Below, piece by piece: positions 9,829-21,801 of a DNA stretch of 59,152 nucleotides; within the stretch, counting starts at the first letter, position 1; each line of letters begins with the position of its first letter. The position numbers were made by a program, and so were the translations under genes. Origin of the DNA: Gnetum montanum (Eukaryota; Streptophyta; Gnetopsida; Gnetales; Gnetaceae); the NCBI GenBank assembly GCA_015680685.1, contig MNCI01017969.1, forward strand, positions 305,628-364,779, written 5' to 3'. The notes under the pieces were generated by a model, which did no database searches, had not been told where the DNA came from, and was given only the letters and a program-made list of their open reading frames with translations.

Positions 9829-12689
9829 ATGGCACTGAAAGGCAAGCACACATAGGAAGGAGGGTTGTCTCAACCAAGGGAGAAATAGCTAAGAATGGGA
9901 AGGGGCTAGGAACAAACCTAGGAAGAACCACTTACAACCCATTTCATGGGTCCTCTTAGGAAAGAGGCCAAACTGGAATCTATCTGTCAGATTCAAAAAC
10001 TAGTAGTAGCTATAGAACATTCCCACTAAGATGAGGTAGCAACTTAGGAATCTAACCTTGAGGTAATCTTGATAGAAGCTTGTCTAAATCATATCAGATC
10101 AAGAGAGGCCTAAAAAATAGTACTTTAGAAGTTAAACTTTGGCTCTTTCTTGGAGTAAGCACCTAAAGAAGTACAAGATCAACTGAAGATCTCTCCTATG
10201 TGGACAATTATCACTTTTACTAGGGAGTGGTACATGGGAGAGATATTCTTATTCTAGAAAAACATGCAAGTTGGTTCAATGATCAAAATCAAGGACATAT
10301 CCGTGTCCTACTTGGTGTAGGCCATTACTAAAGTGCTTGAGTTGCAAAAAATTGGGATGAATCCTGCTAAGATTCCAATGCAAAAGGACCCTAGCATCAA
10401 AAAAGAAATGGGTGCGATGGTGCTATGGTATTGACTGCAAGGAGTACAACATGCCAACACCAATAGAAATAATTTACTACAAGATTATAACCTTTCACCT
10501 AAATCCTATAATGAGGCCTAGCAAGATCACTACCTTTTTTGCCTATGTTTTCCTTGCTCTAAGTAGGAGATTTCCTATTAACCTTTCACAACTAATCTAT
10601 CTAGAGATAGAGAAGCAATTTAAAGAGAATAAATGTGAAAGGAAGGCACTACCCTTCCCATGTCTCATCAAAAAACTCTATTGGATGGGAGGGATAGATT
10701 GTTATACAAATGATGTTGCCAAGCATGTTTTAACTACTAATTGGATGGAGATGGTGAAAGATAAAATGCTTGCAATAATCATTCAAGAAGAGGAGTAGTA
10801 GCCACCACCTCCACCTACCATTCAATCAACTATGCTGGGCATCACTACAATAGTCCAAAAATTGCATGAATATTGAGAATGGCTCTTGAGTGAACAAGAG
10901 CAATGAGTAGGCATGAGTGGTAAGGATCCATCTATGTATTAACCTCTATAGCCCTAGGATTTAGCCTCATAGTTAACTTGATTGGGGAAGGTGAATCCAT
11001 TTTCTCAACCCAACAAATGCAATTGTTTGTGAGGTTAAATCCTAGTTCTAGAGAGGTCATGGTATCTCTTGCAGAATAGTAGCCACTCCCAGATATTTCT
11101 AGGAACACTACAACCTTCTCGATGCACTTGGAGGAAGGCAAGGGGATAACAATACAAGTGAAGCAACATCAAGTGTAGGAGATAGCAACAAAGGTGATTG
11201 CTGATAGACTTGCCAAAATACTCAATGCACCTATGGCATCTGTACCAAATGTCATTACACTCAAAGATGTGTAGATGTCTATAGGGATCATAAGTGACAA
11301 ATTAAGCATAGCACAAGATGCAGAACTACTGGACTGACTAGTGGAAACTAAGCAACTACTTCTAGATATCTTTGATCTTCCAAATAGGATCACTACAACC
11401 CGGTCAAAGTTGCTAGAGGAAAGGGGCAAAAAAATTATCTTAGAAGAGTAACTTGAAATAGACAAGAAGTTGAAAAAACACTTGGATGCTAAAGCTGATA
11501 AATTAAGAGCCCAAATTTCCAACCCTACATTTTTCAACCTAGCATTGACAAAAGATGAAGCTCTTTAATAACTTCACACTAGACTAAAAGGGGTTAAGTG
11601 TGTGATGGAGATGGTGGTGTTCTATCAATCCTTGATAGAGGCTACCTAGCACAAAATTCAAAAGGCCTTGGATCTAGCCTAATAGAAAAATGTGCAACTG
11701 ATCACAAAGAACCATTACCTATGAAATTTTGATGAGAATAAACAATATTTGACCAACTTTATCCATCAACAGTAGGAGCAAGTAGCCATATCAAACAAAG
11801 AGCTAAGAAGATTAGCTACTAAAAATAGAAACCTCTCCATGGAGGATATTTGTGCCATTTTTTAGAATAGTATAATAGAAATAGCCTCCTAGAAATTATA
11901 GGCTCTCAAATTTGGGAGAGTCAGGTATCATTACAAAGATTAGGTCAATCTACAAAAAAAGCATTACTAAAGAGCACATCCAGTTGATGAAGGAAAAAGT
12001 AAATGAGACCCTCTAGCAACTTCAACAAGGATGCAAATTAGGGTATCCCATAATTGATGGGATCGATCAAGTACAATAAAGCAAAAATTTACCTAGAGGA
12101 GTTGCAGATTAAGAAGATGATAGAATACATGGAGCTTGCCAATCTTTGATATGCAAATCTAGCTATGTTGACAACCAGATGACTATGGTTAGAACTAGAG
12201 GAGCAAGTGGCCAGCTCGTACTTATTGTATGAGGATAAGTTTAAGAAACATAAGGAGACTAAGCAAAAGCGTGTAGTGGAAAACACTAATCTTGAGGTTC
12301 TCAAGGAAAAATACATTGATCAAAGATTTTCTGCCAAGAGCTTGACAAAAAGAATGAATGACTTCTAGGAGGTGAAAAATGCAGTTAGGGCATTCAATGT
12401 CAAATTCAAACAATTCATTGCATGGTTTTTCAATGTTAATAAGTTGTTCCTAGTAATGCCTTGTCCATGGGATATCCTCATTCTAGCCCACATTGGTCAT
12501 GCTACATGGATTGTGAACAATCCTTGGAGCAAGGAGGAGAAGATGAAGTTGTTACTAGATGCCTTTCACCTTCCACTAGAGGTACCAGCTATAGCAAGAT
12601 AGCCATAGCCACCTCAGCCACTACATATGCCTAAAGCTAATGAAGGTCCTTTAGAACATCAGGAACCTTTCCCACCTAGGACTATTTGA
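9829..12689 (+). pseudogene. Element B extra (env-position) ORF, coiled-coil protein, decayed
   Basis: About 950 codons starting MALKGKH, matched by MTPKGKH in element C, and ending PPRTI then TGA. The first third has a conserved helical domain with EWYMGE and IKDISVSYL, then WCYG, IIYYKIITFHLNP and LPFPCLIKKL. This order resembles the plant transposon-protein domain seen in Athila ORFs downstream of pol. The rest is Lys/Glu/Leu-rich coiled coil with no membrane segment that I can see. The uninterrupted pieces are 10412-10798 and 12372-12602; stops are mostly TAG at Gln or Trp codons. The role of such proteins is unknown; 'env-like' describes only the position. Confidence 0.7.
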
Positions 12690-12925
12690 TCTTCTCAACT
12701 ACCTTCATGTCATCTTAGGATGTGCTATCCAATTTTAAGTAGTCATGTCATGGTATTGATTTTTGTGTCATCAACACCATAATTTTTGTACTATTGTTGA
12801 TCTGTACACTCTCTCACTTAGTTTTTTCAAGTTAGTCTATTATGTCAAGAGTTAGTTAATAATTTCATACCTTCTTAATTTTGTAAAGCAACTTAAGAAT
12901 GACCTTTCATTCAGTCATGGGAGTA

Positions 12926-13804
12926 TGATGAATCATCGTTGTGTCATGTCAATGGACCCCAATTAATGTGGCCTCATTAACAAGGCTCTGTTGATGTGAC
13001 CTCATCTACGTGGTGTTACCCCATCAACGTGGTTGCATCAACACAACATTTACTACGTCTTTGGGGCCTCATCAATGTAGCTCTATAATAATGTCTATAA
13101 ATACACACTCACTAGCCATGTTTATGGGCATATCTAGTTATAGTTGTAGCAAAGCTCTTATAGTTTTTTCATCTAGGAGTTAGAATATTTCTTTGAGTAC
13201 CTATAGTCAATTTAACCTTGTAGCATTTAAAATAGATGAATAATTTATTTATGCATTTATTATTTTCATTAATTATGTAATTAATTAAGCTAAATTAGAC
13301 TTCAAGTAATTATTTAATTAATTAAGCTAAATAGCTTAAACACATAAGTACAACTACTTTGAGTGTAAACATGTATTCACTTGGTAATCCCAACAGTGTT
13401 ATTACTTGGTTTGGATAGTAGTATATTTTCTTGGTAATCCCAGTAATAGATACCTAGGTTTAGGACGTGTATGGAAAGTAGGCCCAGATGCCTATGTTAG
13501 GACTAGTTAGAGATTAGTTAACTAGTTAAATTAAATTAGTTATTAAATTACTTCATTTTTCTATTTTAAGCACCAAGAACATAAAAAATAAAATAATAAA
13601 AATCATATGCTTCAATTACACATAACCATACCTTTGTGCATCAGAAGTTTATTTGAGAAGATAATGAATGAATATTAGGGCAATGTTCAAGTCCTAGAAG
13701 ACTAGTATACCAAAAGACATAGAGTTAATAGAATTTGACCAAATCACACATGAACACTTCGTGATTCATATTGTTGGGTGTAGGGGTAGCTCAACTACTC
13801 ATCA
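12926..13804 (+). repeat. 3' LTR of element B
   Basis: It begins TGATGAATC after the tract TCATGGGAGTA and ends CTACTCATCA, 879 bp. It is matched in length by C (868) and D (870). It contains U3 motifs around GGCCTCATCAA, a TATA box (TATAAATAC, 13096-13104), and an R-U5 part with the TTAATTAAGCTAA-rich block. Confidence 0.85.
13014..13104 (+). promoter_or_regulatory. U3 motif block and TATA box of the element B LTR
   Basis: Four related motifs (variants of CCTCATCAACGTGG) lie at about 12968-13080, and TATAAATAC follows at 13096. The last motifs recur in the spacer upstream of the extra ORF. Confidence 0.6.
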
Positions 13805-14985
13805 TTCTCCTTGATATTTTTTATTTAAATTTCTTTATTTTACAATTGCACTAACAAATTCTCCATTTTTCAAGGTTTTAACATACCAAAAGATCAATAG
13901 TTTAGGCTTCATGGCAAAAGTCTATGAAAAGAGCAAGTAGATTTAGAGTTTATCTTTCACCTAGCTTAGACATCCTAGACTATGGATCACATAGGCATAA
14001 ATGTAAACATCTTAGATGGTGTATTTCCTAGCCTTAGTATGGTGTTCCATTACAATTGCACAAGATCTTAAGTTGGATCTTCTAGTAAGTTTTAGATGTC
14101 TTACTTGAGCCTTATCCTTCTCAGTGTGATCATCCAAGCATTAAATGAAATTCATATGTAGATGTTAAAGGTAATTAGAAGTCATTCCTAGCCAATTTTC
14201 AACTTTAGTTCTTAGCAAGAAGCTTTCATGGATGTAAATATTATAAAAGATATGATTTCAAATCTTAATCCTTGGAGTAATCTAAGGAAAACATTGATGT
14301 AATCTTATTTTATTGGATAGATTATTTGACTAAGATATTAAAAGAGTTCAAAGTTTTTTTGGAGATATATCATATTCTCTTATGATTTTGATTAAATTTA
14401 ATTCATTTATGTATTCATGTTTATTAGATCCTTTACTCGCTCATTATCATATCATGCATGCTTGATCTAGATCTAGATCTTACTATTCCTTCATTGTATT
14501 ATCCTAGAGTGTGTGCATATCTTGTGTAGATTAGATTTTTAGAATCATTTATTTTATAATCTTATTATTATAATAATTATTAAAGCTTTGTAGAGCATAA
14601 ATTCTTATTATGGGGAGATCTACATTATGACCTTAAGGGATTCAACTGTTTATCAGTTTGCTTCTATCCTAAGGACTATGTGAGTATGTCTTACAAGAGC
14701 ATCATAATTTGTTCTTCACCATATGAAGTCCTTTATAATCTAGGGGATATTAAGCTTATTTTTCATCCTATAATGATTGTGTAGCATCTAAGAATCTACC
14801 ACAATTGTAATCTTTACCAAAGCTTTTAATTCAAATTAGATTTTAAGTTGGTGAAGTTTATCATATAAATCAATGAGTTCATTCCATTTGAGAAATTAAT
14901 TATATTTTTAGTATTTTCATTTACAATTTACTTATTAATTTAATTAATTTACAAGTTATATTATATCTTTTCTACTCTAGCCACT
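13805..14985. other. AT-rich stretch without recognised gene
   Basis: Between the LTR of B and the integrase of F I see no coding motif on either strand. Short TTAATTAA-type tracts occur near 14930. It may be old family-1 sequence or flanking DNA. No LTR ends were recognised. Confidence 0.4.
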
Positions 14986-16234
14986 ATTAATACCTCTCCT
15001 CAAAAGAAGTGGTATGACAATATCAAGTTCTACCTAATGCATGGTAAATCCCCACATGGCCTAACCACTTATCTAAAGGACACTATATGTAAAAGATCAA
15101 ACTAGTATGTCATTATAGGTGATTACTATGTTGATGATCCTATTATGGCATATTGTTAGTATGCTTGGGCAAAACTAAGGCCTGCACAATCCTTGAGCAA
15201 GTTCATGAAGGTGTATGTGGAGGAAATATAGGATCTAGAGCAATGGTCACAAAGATTAGATGACTAGGCTATTATCAGCCTTATATGGAAAGTGACTGCC
15301 TACATAAGATTAAAACTTATGATACTTGTCAATGGCATAGTAACCTAATACATGTGCCACCGAATGAGTTACACACTACAAAAATAACCTAGTCATTTCA
15401 ATGATGGGTACATGAAATTATTGGACTCATAACACCTAAATATTCCACAAGGCATAGCTTAATCATTACTACAATTGAATACTTTACTAAGTGGATTGAA
15501 GCTATTCCCCTAAGGAAAACAACATCTCAACAAGTCTATAGATTCATACTGGATAACATAGTATTCCATTTTTGCATACCTTTGATTATAGTCGTAGATA
15601 ATGGACCATAGTTTAGTAGCTAGGAAATGAAAGCCTTTTGTCAAGACCTTGGAATTAAACATTTCTTCTTGTCACCATATTACCCTCAAGCCAATGAACA
15701 AGTTGAAGCTAGTAACAAATCCATCATAAACTTTCTTAAAAATATGCTAAGTAGTAGTAGATGCAAGTGGCATGAGCAACTTGTCCATGCAGTTTGGGCC
15801 TATTGAACTACAACTAATGTCACCTCATATAGCTTAGTTTATGGATATGAACCTAATTACCTCTTGAATTATATGTTCCATCACTTAGAGTGGTTCTATC
15901 TAACTTCATCAACGATAAGCATAACAAGGAGTTGCATACCATTGACCTAGATTCAATGGAGGAGATGTAGGTACAAATGCTTACTCACATTGAATGATAC
16001 CAAAAGAAGTAGAAGCAATAACAACATCATGACGTGAGTAAGAAAAATATCAAAGAAGAAGACCTAGTTCTTAAGGTTATTTGTAAGCATGTAAACAAAT
16101 TCTTAGCCAGTTGGAAGGGACCTTTCTTGATCATCAAGGCCTATGGCAACAAAGCCTTTAAATTTGTGAACATGGATGGGAATGAATTAGCCAACATAGT
16201 CAACCATTCCTATCTCAATCCTTATTACATCTAA
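14986..16234 (+). pseudogene. pol: Element F integrase, heavily decayed
   Basis: The zinc-finger region aligns with A (QSLSKFMKVYVEE, DTCQWHSNLIHVPP). The core is readable: IIGLITPKYS, TTIEYFTKWIEAIPL, a substituted VVDNGP block, then YYPQANEQVEASNKSI with the catalytic Glu (about 15680-15720). The C-terminal GPF motif (WKGPFLIIKAY) is in an open frame 16034-16234 ending in TAA. Many TAG and TGA stops and several frameshifts interrupt it. Because the core is present, it shows what the N gap in A should contain. Confidence 0.8.
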
Positions 16235-17332
16235 CATGGTCTTCTTTATAGTTACAAATCAACCATTGACATGGTTGATCTTTACAACTAATAACAAGCT
16301 AGCCTACAAAACCTCTCTCTCTAATTACCTTTATTTGACACAATAAATGAACTTCAATTTTTGTAAACCCAATGCACATCATACAATACTCTCTATGTTG
16401 CATTGATAGTAACCTATGATGGCCTAATTTTCTATTTATCTCATATAGTCCCATGCAATGTATTATAATAACATATTTTCTTTATCTTGTTTTCTTGTTC
16501 TCTTGGAGTTTTTCTTGTAGGATGAAGCTTGAAGTCATCACAAAGGTGTAGCTCATCATGGCAACAAGTTAACATGTGACCTTGATGCATAAGGTTTAGT
16601 GAGGTTTTTCTGCCATGCCAAGGGTTCTTGTCTCATATCATTCCCATTACCCCCTCCTTGAGCCACAATCATATAGCCTAATTATAACCTTCCTTATCCT
16701 AAACAATGATGATGACTAATGTTTGACACTCATGCATTGTGGCCTTTTGACATCTCCTTCGTCATGATCTACATAAGGTTCATTGAATGTAATACATCTT
16801 ATTAAATGATAAAACCAAATAAAGTCTTTCCTTGGCAATGAAACCTAATTAAGGTTTCACCTTATAAAAATGTGGGGAAGCAAGTTGCCAAAGAAATCCA
16901 AAAGACCAATGAAGCCCAAAAGTCAAATCCATGGCTCTAAATAAGTAATAGGGGGAGCCTAATGGCCAAAGAAGCCCTGGAGTAAAGTGTTGGTTCCTAA
17001 AAAAAATTACTAAGTGACCAACACTTTAAAGCATGAAGTGCAAAGTTCACATCAATTAGCCAAAGTGTCACTACGATACAATGATCATGATGTCAACATA
17101 TGGAATTCATTGTTAATCCCTATAACCACTCCCTTGTGAAAACATATAGTATTTATCCCATATCATCTCAACATAGTGTTATTTCATCACCACAAGCACT
17201 CTTTAGCATGGTTCAATAGCTATAGAATCAAGCATGAAGAGAAAACATTGATGTTAGACCTACGGTCATGTTTTGCATTCTTTGTCAATGTTTCTCAAGC
17301 CAATCCTTAAAACATCAACAAAGAGGGACCAA
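16235..17332 (+). other. Element F 3' untranslated region
   Basis: About 1.1 kb without coding motifs. It ends with the conserved TTTGTCAATG...TCAACAAAGAGGGACCAA block shared with A just before the LTR. I see no array comparable to that of A and E. Confidence 0.55.
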
Positions 17333-18510
17333 TGAAATACCACTAAGAAAATTCATGTTGCAACTTTTGGCATTGTAATTTTCACTATTAAACTTAATGC
17401 TAAATTTTATTATAAAATGTGAGGTTTGCAATTTGCAAGTTGTAATCTTGCATGTTTTAACTTTTTGAGGCTAAAAATGGCACATAAGTTGTTATAGCCT
17501 CACTTACTAAGTGGAAAAGTTTATGTCATGCCTATATTAAAACTTGGAAAGGCTGAAAATACCTTTTGAGTTTTCAAGGGTTTTATGTTGGACACAACCA
17601 AAACTATGCTAGAACCACCTATAGCTAGTGTAGGAATTGTTGGGCTTTCATTTTCACAACAAGGCTAGCATGGTTTCCATGAAGCTAGTGTAGTTTTCCA
17701 AGGCCATCATAGTTTTGGTAAAGCTAGCATTGTTTTGATGGCCTTGGTGCATCAAACTTACCTAAATGAAAAACCACATTGGAATTGATGGCCTACCACT
17801 CCTACAAATTACATCAATCTTTTAGTAATCATGGAAAAAATTTGTAGCTCCAAATTAGCAACTATGTGGCCTATAAAATAAAAATTTAAATACATTGAAT
17901 AGGTTCTTGAACTCTAAGAACTTTTGGAACTTCAACCTTTGGGCATTTTTGAGACTTTTTCGCAAATTGACAATCAACTAAGCATTGGAGACTCTCAAAG
18001 AAATTGCATTATAGTGAAAAGTCAAATAACCTTTCCACCACTTGTTGAACCAATGTAGTATATATGAGCCACAAAAATACTGAGGAGGTTCAAAAGTTGG
18101 AGCTTGGGAGCACCTTGATAGTGAAACAGACTATAGAACATAACCTATTGGTTTCATCAAACTTCAAGAACTATTTAAGCAACTCCTTTTGCATCTAGAC
18201 ACACACTTGTACATCTTTGAACTCTGTTCTTGCAACATTTTTATTATTTCAATATAAATTAACAAATCATTTATTTGTGTAAGTCTATTCCAAGTTTAAA
18301 TTTTTTTCTTTTTATTAAATTAGATCTTAATTCTTCATTAAATTTAATTTCACCATTTACAGTTTCCAAGTCCCTAGGTGATCAATAAGACTATCTAGGG
18401 TACCTTGGATCCCCTGTGTTGAAGGCCCTTATGATCCAAGGTTAAACTATTTTCACCAAGGACAAATTGCTCTAAAAGATCAAAGGACTTCATAGGCAAC
18501 CTAATGTACT
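17333..18510 (+). repeat. LTR of element F
   Basis: It begins TGAAATACCAC and contains near its end the conserved AGTCCCTAGGTGATCAATAAGAC block. The last bases are decayed, so the 3' border is approximate. U3 holds several GCTAGTGTAG-type repeats (about 17600-17760) in place of the ACGC palindromes of A and E. Confidence 0.7.
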
Positions 18511-18599
18511 TTTATCTATATTTCTATCCAAAGTTTTATCTTGGTTAACTTGGAGCATAGAAAGTGAATGATTGTGATGAGTTAAAAGATATATTTTTG

Positions 18600-19749
18600 G
18601 TAGTGATCCTTGCTCCTCTACTTATTTTTACTCTTTTGTTATTGCAACCACAATTGTATGTTCTTTTCTAGTTCTATCTTTATGCCTCCTTGTGTGTTGA
18701 TTTTTATAGGCCACATAAGATAGGTTGTTATTTGACTTAGTTGCCTTCACAATGTTCTTAGTTTACAAAAAGGATTGGCTTAGTGATGGATGCTCTAAGT
18801 AGTAGAGCTTTGACTTGATAAAGTTATTCACCACTCCTTTGAAAATGACCAAGAGGTGAGTTTTAGAGATAGATTCTAGAATCTTGTTAAGCATTAAATT
18901 CCATCTCTAAAGAAACCTTTTGAGTAGTTCAAGTGGTCCCTACCTCACCTTCATAAGTTGATCTAATGTGGCATAAGGCTTCAAGCTATATTTGAAGTGA
19001 TTAACAAATTGGTCTATTAAGTTTTCAAGGAAGAAGATGGAACCTCTAGGTAGGGTTTGATATCAATGTAGAGCCTTTCCTTTGAGGGACATAGGAAAAA
19101 TGCATAATATTATATGTGACCAAGCTTGCAAAAAGAGGCATTGAGACTAAAAGGTAACCAAGTGTGCATTGGGATCTCCTTCACCATTATATTTGGTAAA
19201 GTTTGGTATAGGCATGCCTATAAGTAAGGTTATTTGAAGCATAATAGGGTTTATGGGATTATCTTGGTAGAAGTCTATAACCTTGATCATCTAAGTTGTA
19301 TTGGCTTTCAGTTTCCATAGCTCTTTGGTAAGATCTTGGATCATTTGGAAGGCTCGATTCAAACCTTGTGGCATCCTTGTAGGCTGCAATAGTTGTATTG
19401 ATGGTTGAGGAGAAAGTTGAGTAGCTTGAGGCTATGTGATTAGCATTCATATAGATGGAAGAGGTTGCATGACCATCATTGCAAGTGGGTTGAACAAGAA
19501 GAAAGATGTTTGAGTTTGGACATGATGGATAAAGAGAATCAAGGGAGTATAGGAGGGTTGTGAGATTTAAAGCCTTAATGAGGATCTCACTAGTATGATG
19601 AAGGGAGTTAACATTGTACCTACGACTAGGGGTTGGGGAATAAAGTGAGGCTGGGTAGTGAATGGAATTGATGAGAATAGCAAGGAAGATTGGGAAACAA
19701 GCTAGGTGTTGTGCATAGCAATGATAGGTGTTGGCCCAAACATGATAGG
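18600..19749 (-). pseudogene. gag: Element G gag, 3' part, decayed
   Basis: The minus strand matches E gag at 56360-57700, including the block around FKGxVNxFIKSK (near 18800) and the block around DQLMG (near 18960). An open frame of 172 codons (19777-19259) extends into the neighbouring D LTR and is not itself conserved; its Ser/Tyr/Pro-rich sequence corresponds to the variable N-terminal part of gag. Capsid function is inactive. Confidence 0.65.
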
Positions 19750-20456
19750 TGATGAATCGTGGTTTGCTACATCCCAATATCAGATCCTCAATATCGGGTA
19801 CGTGATATCACAGCCTGGATAACAATATTGAATACATGATATCATGATTCCTATGTAGGCTTATAAATATAGCATTTAGGTGTATAGGAAAGGAGTTAGT
19901 TGGTAAGTCCTAGGGTAGAGTCTTTTTGTTAGTTTTTAGTTAGTTTTTAGTTCCTTCCCCAGTGCATGCCCGCAGTGTGATGATTGTAATTGTACAAAAC
20001 CTTTGTTCGAGTGTGATGTACTTGGACATGCATACAACTAGCAATAAAGATCGAGATTACTCCATCATTACAGCATTCACTTATCTTTTAATTGTTTAAT
20101 TGTTGATAATCATTTATTATTTTCTTAGTTAATATTTATTTTATCATCATTTACTATTTCTGTTATTAAATGCAAAATGAGTGCATCTTAATCATGAACA
20201 TTTAAGTGTACTTACTTGATAACGAAGTAGCATATCTAGTAGTGCTTTGAGTCATGTGCACTTGGTAATCCCAAAAGTAGTACGTGAAGTCCAAGATGCA
20301 TATGGATGATAGATTCTCATCACAGTCAGGCTAGTCTAAAATTTGTTTTCTATTGCTTATTAGCTTAAATCAAGATTATGTTTCATTATCTGTAGGAGTA
20401 GCCTAGTGTTAGGAATCACATCATACACCTCATGCTGGACTAAATCATATGTGACA
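19750..20456 (+). repeat. 5' LTR of element D, 3' end deleted
   Basis: It starts TGATGAATCGTGG and matches the 3' LTR closely up to the TGACAAAG block, where gag sequence follows. About 160 bp of U5 and the PBS are missing, apparently by one deletion that also removed the N-terminal part of gag. Confidence 0.82.
19788..19872 (+). promoter_or_regulatory. U3 motif block and TATA box of the element D LTR
   Basis: TCAATATCGGGTACGTGATA (from 19788) is followed by GATATCAC and ACATGATATCATG, then TATAAATATAG (19862-19872). The same words occur in the 3' LTR (26870-26960) and in the spacer of D, but not in B or C. Confidence 0.62.
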
Positions 20457-21801
20457 AAGGCCTAGGCCATGGGTTCTTCAAGTCATGGATGGGCTTCATA
20501 ATGAAATAAGGGAGACCCTAGGGATGTATGCCCCAAGTCAACTATATGAACTACAAACCTACCAATTCCAAGAGCTTATCAAGCAGGTAGCAAAAGAAGA
20601 AGGAAAAATAGCCAAATGGGAGAATGTTAAAAGATCTCAATAGGACCAAAGTCTCAAAATAAAAAAGGTCCATGAAGAGGAGAAATCAACTCACCTCATG
20701 GAGGTTGAATTATCTTTGTCAATACTACAATCACTAGAGGAAATTGAGGCAAAGATCAATAAGATGATAGAATGGGTACATGAAAAATGTGGAGAATATG
20801 CCAACATCATTAGAGGTGGAACTACACATGATCACTCTAACAAACAGAACAAGCAAAGGATTCCAAAATAAAAAGTAGGACAAAACACCATTCGTCAATC
20901 AGAAAGAAGGGTTGAAGAAAGTAAGAATAGGAACTCAACTACGAATCATAAGTATCAATGTGATCATCATTTGTACAATCACCTCGAAAGTCAATGCCTA
21001 GTATTGTCACATTTACATGAACATTGGAGAGGGATGTTACATCCATATTTTGTACAGAAGTATCGTGTCCAAATGTAGTGGAAAAATCTCTAGTCATGCG
21101 GGAGGCCATTGCCAAACAAACCATCCCATTCGTATACCCCAACACCAAATGTCTATTATGTTCAGCATCTTGTTTCCCCAACTAGATCAACATCCTCTAC
21201 TTCAACTCATCATTATCATTCTCTTAAGTACTATCAGCCCATATCCTTTCCCATGAGATCACCACCTCATGTTCCTTTCACTCCCCCTTACCCTCAATAT
21301 TCTCATCTTTCACCTCCTTCTACATCACCACCAGTAGCGCTAGAAGGTTTTGCACCACAGCACCAAGCCATGAACATTACTTTTGTAGCTACTATCAATA
21401 GTAGTGGAGGTGCTCCACAATGCTAAAAGCATCCTTTCTTTAGGCATGACCATAGAAAGAGATAGCACGGTTTTGAACCCATTGCATCCACCAACTCAGC
21501 ACAAGCCCAATGTTGTGATGCATCTTTCTCCTTGAACTCAACACCTCATATTACCTTATCTAGGCCACCAATCAACACTCTAATGACCATATGACCTAAT
21601 AAATATAACCAAGTGGGGAGACATATCGATCCTTACATACCATCTTACAGTCATGGGTGCCATAGTGGGTCAACTCCTTCTCACATGACCACATCTTATA
21701 CTCTGTCCCACTATGCCTACTTCAATCAAGTGTGTGAACCCCAATTTGGATACATTCCTACCACCACATCCAAAGATACCCAGTGGTTTGGCTATGAATA
21801 A
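20457..21801 (+). pseudogene. gag: Element D gag fragment
   Basis: It starts in mid-gag with VMDGLHNEIRETLGMYAP, which aligns with IIDGFRVKTRRNLGVYAQ of element C (about 31750). A charged helical part and a Pro/His/Tyr/Ser-rich tail follow (YYVQ...VSP), also shared with C (32490-32700). No CCHC finger is visible. The tail ends with TAA at 21799-21801. Stops are few compared with other genes here. With pol absent it is the only structural gene piece left in D. Confidence 0.65.

Larger units (their letters stand above)
6741..13804 (+). mobile_element. Element B: Athila-like Ty3/gypsy retrotransposon, split by element A
   Basis: Only the 3' half is in the window: integrase from its zinc-finger end, a 2.2-kb spacer, a long extra ORF, a PPT (CATGGGAGTA) and an 879-bp 3' LTR. 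Element A is inserted in the integrase, so the 5' half of B should lie beyond the left end. Layout and sequence match element C along their whole shared length. An extra ORF downstream of pol is the hallmark of the Athila lineage. Confidence 0.82.
14986..18510 (+). mobile_element. Element F: old family-1 (Tat/Ogre-like) remnant
   Basis: It keeps an integrase, a 3' region, a PPT (AAAGAGGGACCAA) and an LTR of about 1.2 kb. The sequence follows element A from its position 2593 to the LTR end but is much more decayed. RT and all upstream parts are missing. It lacks the clear 24-bp array of A. Confidence 0.75.
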